Origin: Megachile rotundata
Lineage: Eukaryota; Arthropoda; Insecta; Hymenoptera; Megachilidae
Assembly: GCF_050947335.1 (NCBI RefSeq)
Contig: NW_027473347.1
Coordinates: forward strand, 62,001-126,000
Length of the DNA: 64,000 bases
Direction of reading: 5' to 3'
Part shown: piece by piece, positions 60,651-64,000 of the stretch
How positions within the stretch are numbered: the first letter of the stretch is position 1
Layout of the letters: each line of letters opens with the position of its first letter
Program-made: the position numbers and the translations under genes
The notes under the pieces: generated by a model
What the model saw: the letters and a program-made list of their open reading frames with translations, nothing else
Told to the model about the DNA's origin: nothing
Databases searched by the model: none

Positions 60651-62159
60651 TCACAATCATACAATCACAATCATACGATCATAATCATACAATTACAATC
60701 ATACAATCACAATCATACAATCACAATCATACAATCACAATCATACAATCACAATCATACAATCACAATCATACAATCACAATCATACAATCACAATCAT
60801 ACAATCACAATCATACAATCGCAATCATACAATTACAATCTCCAAAATACAATCTCCCAAATACAATCATACAATCACAATCATACAATCACAATCATAC
60901 AATGGCAATCATACAATCACAATCATACAATCATAATCATACAATCACAATCATACCATCACAATCATACAGTCACAACCATACAATCATAATCATACAA
61001 TCACAATCATACAATCACAATCATACAATCATAATCATACAATCACAATCATACAATCGCAATCATACAATCACAATCATACAATCGTTATCATACCATC
61101 ACAATCACACAATCACAATCATACAATCATAATCTTACAATTACAATCATACAATCACAATCTTACAATCACAATCATACAATCACAATCAGACAATCTC
61201 AATCACACAATCACAATCATACAATCACAGTCATACAATCACAGTCATACTATCACAATCATACTATCACAATCATACAATCACAATCATACTATCACAA
61301 TCATACAATCACAATCATACAATCACAATCATACAATCACAATCATACAATCACAATCACACAATCATAATCATACAATTACAATCATACAATCACAATC
61401 ATACAATCACAATCATACAATCACAATCATACAATCACAATCATACAATCACAATCATACAATCACAATCATACAATCACAATCATACAATCACAATCAT
61501 ACAATCACAATCATACAATCACAATCATACAATCACAATCATACAATCACAATCATACCATCACAATCATACAATCACAATCATACAATCACAATCATAC
61601 AATCACAATCATACAATCACAATCATACAGTCACAATCATACAATCACAATCATACAATCACAATCATACAATCACAATCATACAATCACAATCATACAA
61701 TGGCAATCATACAATCACAATCATACAATCATAATCATACAATTACAATCATACAATCACAATCATACAATCACAATCATACAATCACAATCATACAATC
61801 ACAATCATACAATCACAATCATACAATCACAATCATACAATAATAATCATACAATTACAATCATACAATCACAATCATACAATCGCAATCATACAATCGC
61901 AATCATACAATCACAATCATACAATCGCAATCATACAATCACAATCATACAATCGCAATCATACAATTACAATCTCCAAAATACAATCTCCCAAATACAA
62001 TCATACAATCACAATCATACAATCACAGTCATACAATCCTAATCATACAATCACAATCATACAATCACAATCATACAATCATAATCATACAATCACAATC
62101 ATACAATCGCAATCATACAATCACAATCACACAATCACAATCATACTATCACAATCATA
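60651..62159. repeat. Right-domain array with long plain-unit runs
   Basis: Holds a CAATGGC cycle at 60,902 that lacks CGATCG, CGTTATC at 61,086, and a long run of almost unvaried units at about 61,380-61,700. A CAATGGC unit at 61,700 is followed by CATAATC, plain units, AATAATAATC, CAATCGC units and a TCTCC pair. That last order recurs about 1.7 kb later from 63,394. No gene is seen. Confidence 0.8.
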
Positions 62160-62930
62160 CAATCACAATCATACAAACACAATCATACAATCTCAATCAT
62201 ACAATCGCAATCATACAATAACAATCTCCCAAATACAATCTCCCAAATACCATCATACAATCACAATCATACAATCACAATCATACAATCACAATCATAC
62301 AATCACAATCATACAATCACAATCATACTATCAGAATCATACAATCACAATCATACAATCACAATCATACAATCACAGACATACAATTACAATCATACAT
62401 TCACAATCATACATTCACAATCATACAATCACAATCATACAATCACAATCATACAATCACAATCATACAATCACAATCATACAATCGCAATCATACAATT
62501 ACAATCTCCAAAATACAATCTCCCAAATACAATCATACAATCACAATCATACAATCACAATCATACAATCACAATCATACAATCACAATCATACAATCAC
62601 AATCATACAATCACAATCATACAATCACAGTCATACAATCACAATCATACTATCACAATCATACAATCCTAATCATACAATCACAATCATACAATCACAA
62701 TCATACAATCACAGTCATACAATCGCAATCATACAATCGCAATCACACAATCACAATCATACAATCACAATCATACAGTCACAATCATACAATCACAATC
62801 ATACAATCACAATCATACAATCACAATCATACAATCGCAATCATACAATCACAATCATACAATCATAATCATACAATCACAATCATACGATCGCAATCAT
62901 ACAATCGCAATCATACAATCACAATCGTAC
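62160..62930. repeat. ~0.8-kb higher-order block, copy 2 (6,621-bp offset)
   Basis: Second copy of 55.5-56.3 kb. CAATAAC is followed by AATCTCCC here, while copy 1 has AGTCTCCC. A third, clipped copy begins with CAAACAC at 63,952, 1,778 bp (127 units) after 62,174, and runs off the window. Confidence 0.85.
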
Positions 62931-64000
62931 AATCACAATCGCACAATCACAGTCATACAATCACAATCATACAATCACAATCATACAATCACAATCATAC
63001 AATCACAATCGCACAATCACAATCGCACAATCACAGTCATACAATCACAGTCATACAATCACAATCATACAATCACAATCATACAATCACAATCATACAA
63101 TCACAATCATACAATCACAATCATACAATCACAATCATACAATCACAATCATACAATCGCAATCATACAATTACAATCTCCAAAATACAATCTCCCAAAT
63201 ACAATCATACAATCACAATCATACAATCACAATCATACAATCACAATCATACAATCACAATCATACCATCACAATCATACAATCACAATCATACAATCAC
63301 AATCATACAATCACAATCATACAATCACAATCATACAGTCACAATCATACAATCACAATCATACAATCACAATCATACAATCACAATCATACAATGGCAA
63401 TCATACAATCACAATCATACAATCATAATCATACAATTACAATCATACAATCACAATCATACAATCACAATCATACAATCACAATCATACAATCACAATC
63501 ATACAATCACAATCATACAATCACAATCATACAATCACAATCATACAATCACAATCATACAATAATAATCATACAATTACAATCATACAATCACAATCAT
63601 ACAATCGCAATCATACAATCGCAATCATACAATCACAATCATACAATCGCAATCATACAATCACAATCATACAATCGCAATCATACAATTACAATCTCCA
63701 AAATACAATCTCCCAAATACAATCCTACAATCACAATCATACAATCACAATCATACAATCACAATCATACAATCACAATCATACAATCACAATCATACTA
63801 TCACAATCATACAATCCTAATCATACAATCACAATCATACAATCACAATCATACAATCATAATCATACAATCACAATCATACAATCGCAATCATACAATC
63901 ACAATCACACAATCACAATCATACTATCACAATCATACAATCACAATCATACAAACACAATCATACAATCTCAATCATACAATCGCAATCATACAATAAC
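62931..64000. repeat. Right-domain array to the window edge
   Basis: ATCGTAC and ATCGCAC units, a TCTCC pair near 63,180, CCATC near 63,265, then CAATGGC at 63,394 (1,694 bp, 121 units after 61,700). The CAAACAC, TCTCAATC, CAATCGC, CAATAAC order follows at 63,952-64,000. The array is still perfect at the last base. Confidence 0.85.

Larger units (their letters stand above)
1..64000. repeat. Giant 14-bp tandem repeat array (satellite/minisatellite), CAATCACAATCATA unit
   Basis: Every part of the window reads as head-to-tail copies of CAATCACAATCATA in one orientation, about 4,570 units. The unit breaks down into CAATCA + CAATCA + TA. Consensus composition is A7 C4 T3 G0, so the + strand is almost G-free and the consensus is 28.6% GC. 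Common variant units change one or two bases: CAATCG (position 6), CATAATC (position 7), CAGTC (positions 3 or 9), CTATC or CCATC (position 2), CAATTA (position 5), ATCGTA or ATCTTA (position 12) and CATGCAATC (position 14). One strongly diverged pair, TCTCCAAAATAC and TCTCCCAAATAC, recurs throughout. No inverted unit, unique spacer or inserted element was seen. Both window ends lie inside the array. Long satellites of this kind are typical of eukaryotic heterochromatin, but the chromosomal position (centromeric, subtelomeric or interstitial) cannot be told from this sequence. Confidence 0.99.

Noticed and set aside
1..64000. CRISPR array
   Set aside because: There are no distinct repeats separated by unique spacers. 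The unit is 14 bp with no spacer, and there are no cas genes.
1..64000. Telomeric repeat array
   Set aside because: The unit has no G-run and does not resemble TTAGGG-, TTTAGGG- or TTAGG-type repeats on either strand.
1..64000. Transcription-factor site array based on TGATTG (reverse of CAATCA)
   Set aside because: The hexamer overlaps homeodomain-type half sites, but a six-base match in a low-complexity repeat is no evidence of binding.

Overview
The whole 64,000-base window is one uninterrupted tandem-repeat array. The unit is 14 bp, CAATCACAATCATA, which is two CAATCA hexamers plus TA. About 4,570 units run in a single orientation from the first base to the last, and both window edges cut through the array, so its real length is greater. 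I see no gene, RNA gene, transposon, CRISPR array, telomere repeat or unique spacer. This points to satellite or giant-minisatellite DNA of a eukaryotic chromosome, probably from a long-read assembly. The sequence does not identify the species, and no prokaryotic gene organisation is visible.

The + strand consensus contains no G, with 7 A, 4 C and 3 T per unit. G appears only in variant units. The consensus has no stop codon in any + frame. Because 14 is not a multiple of 3, all three + frames encode the same 14-residue peptide repeat (QSQSYNHNHTITII in one phase). The minus strand has two TGA triplets per unit and is closed in every frame. The long + strand open stretches, up to 524 codons, are therefore a consequence of repeat arithmetic and are not annotated as genes.

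The useful information is the order of variant units, which works as a barcode and exposes higher-order structure. The left domain (about 1-33.5 kb) consists of large overlapping duplications. These are a 2,940-bp-offset pair at 3.5-7.3 kb, older 3.3-3.9-kb offsets, a nearly perfect 7.26-kb tandem duplication at about 9.9-24.4 kb, and a 4.2-kb-offset pair at 26.3-33.5 kb. The right domain (about 33.5-64 kb) has shorter, denser higher-order repeats with offsets of 238, 252, 658, 671, 742, 1,847, 2,099 and 2,436 bp. It also carries a marker unit with CAATGG that I did not see in the left domain. A cassette containing the palindrome CGATCG occurs 23 times, sparsely on the left and densely on the right.

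Nearly all offsets are whole multiples of 14 bp, or one base short where a 13-bp unit lies between the copies. This fits repeated unequal exchange or replication slippage in register with the monomer. No known functional system is encoded here. The points of interest are the array's size, strand asymmetry, frame-independent coding property and amplification history.
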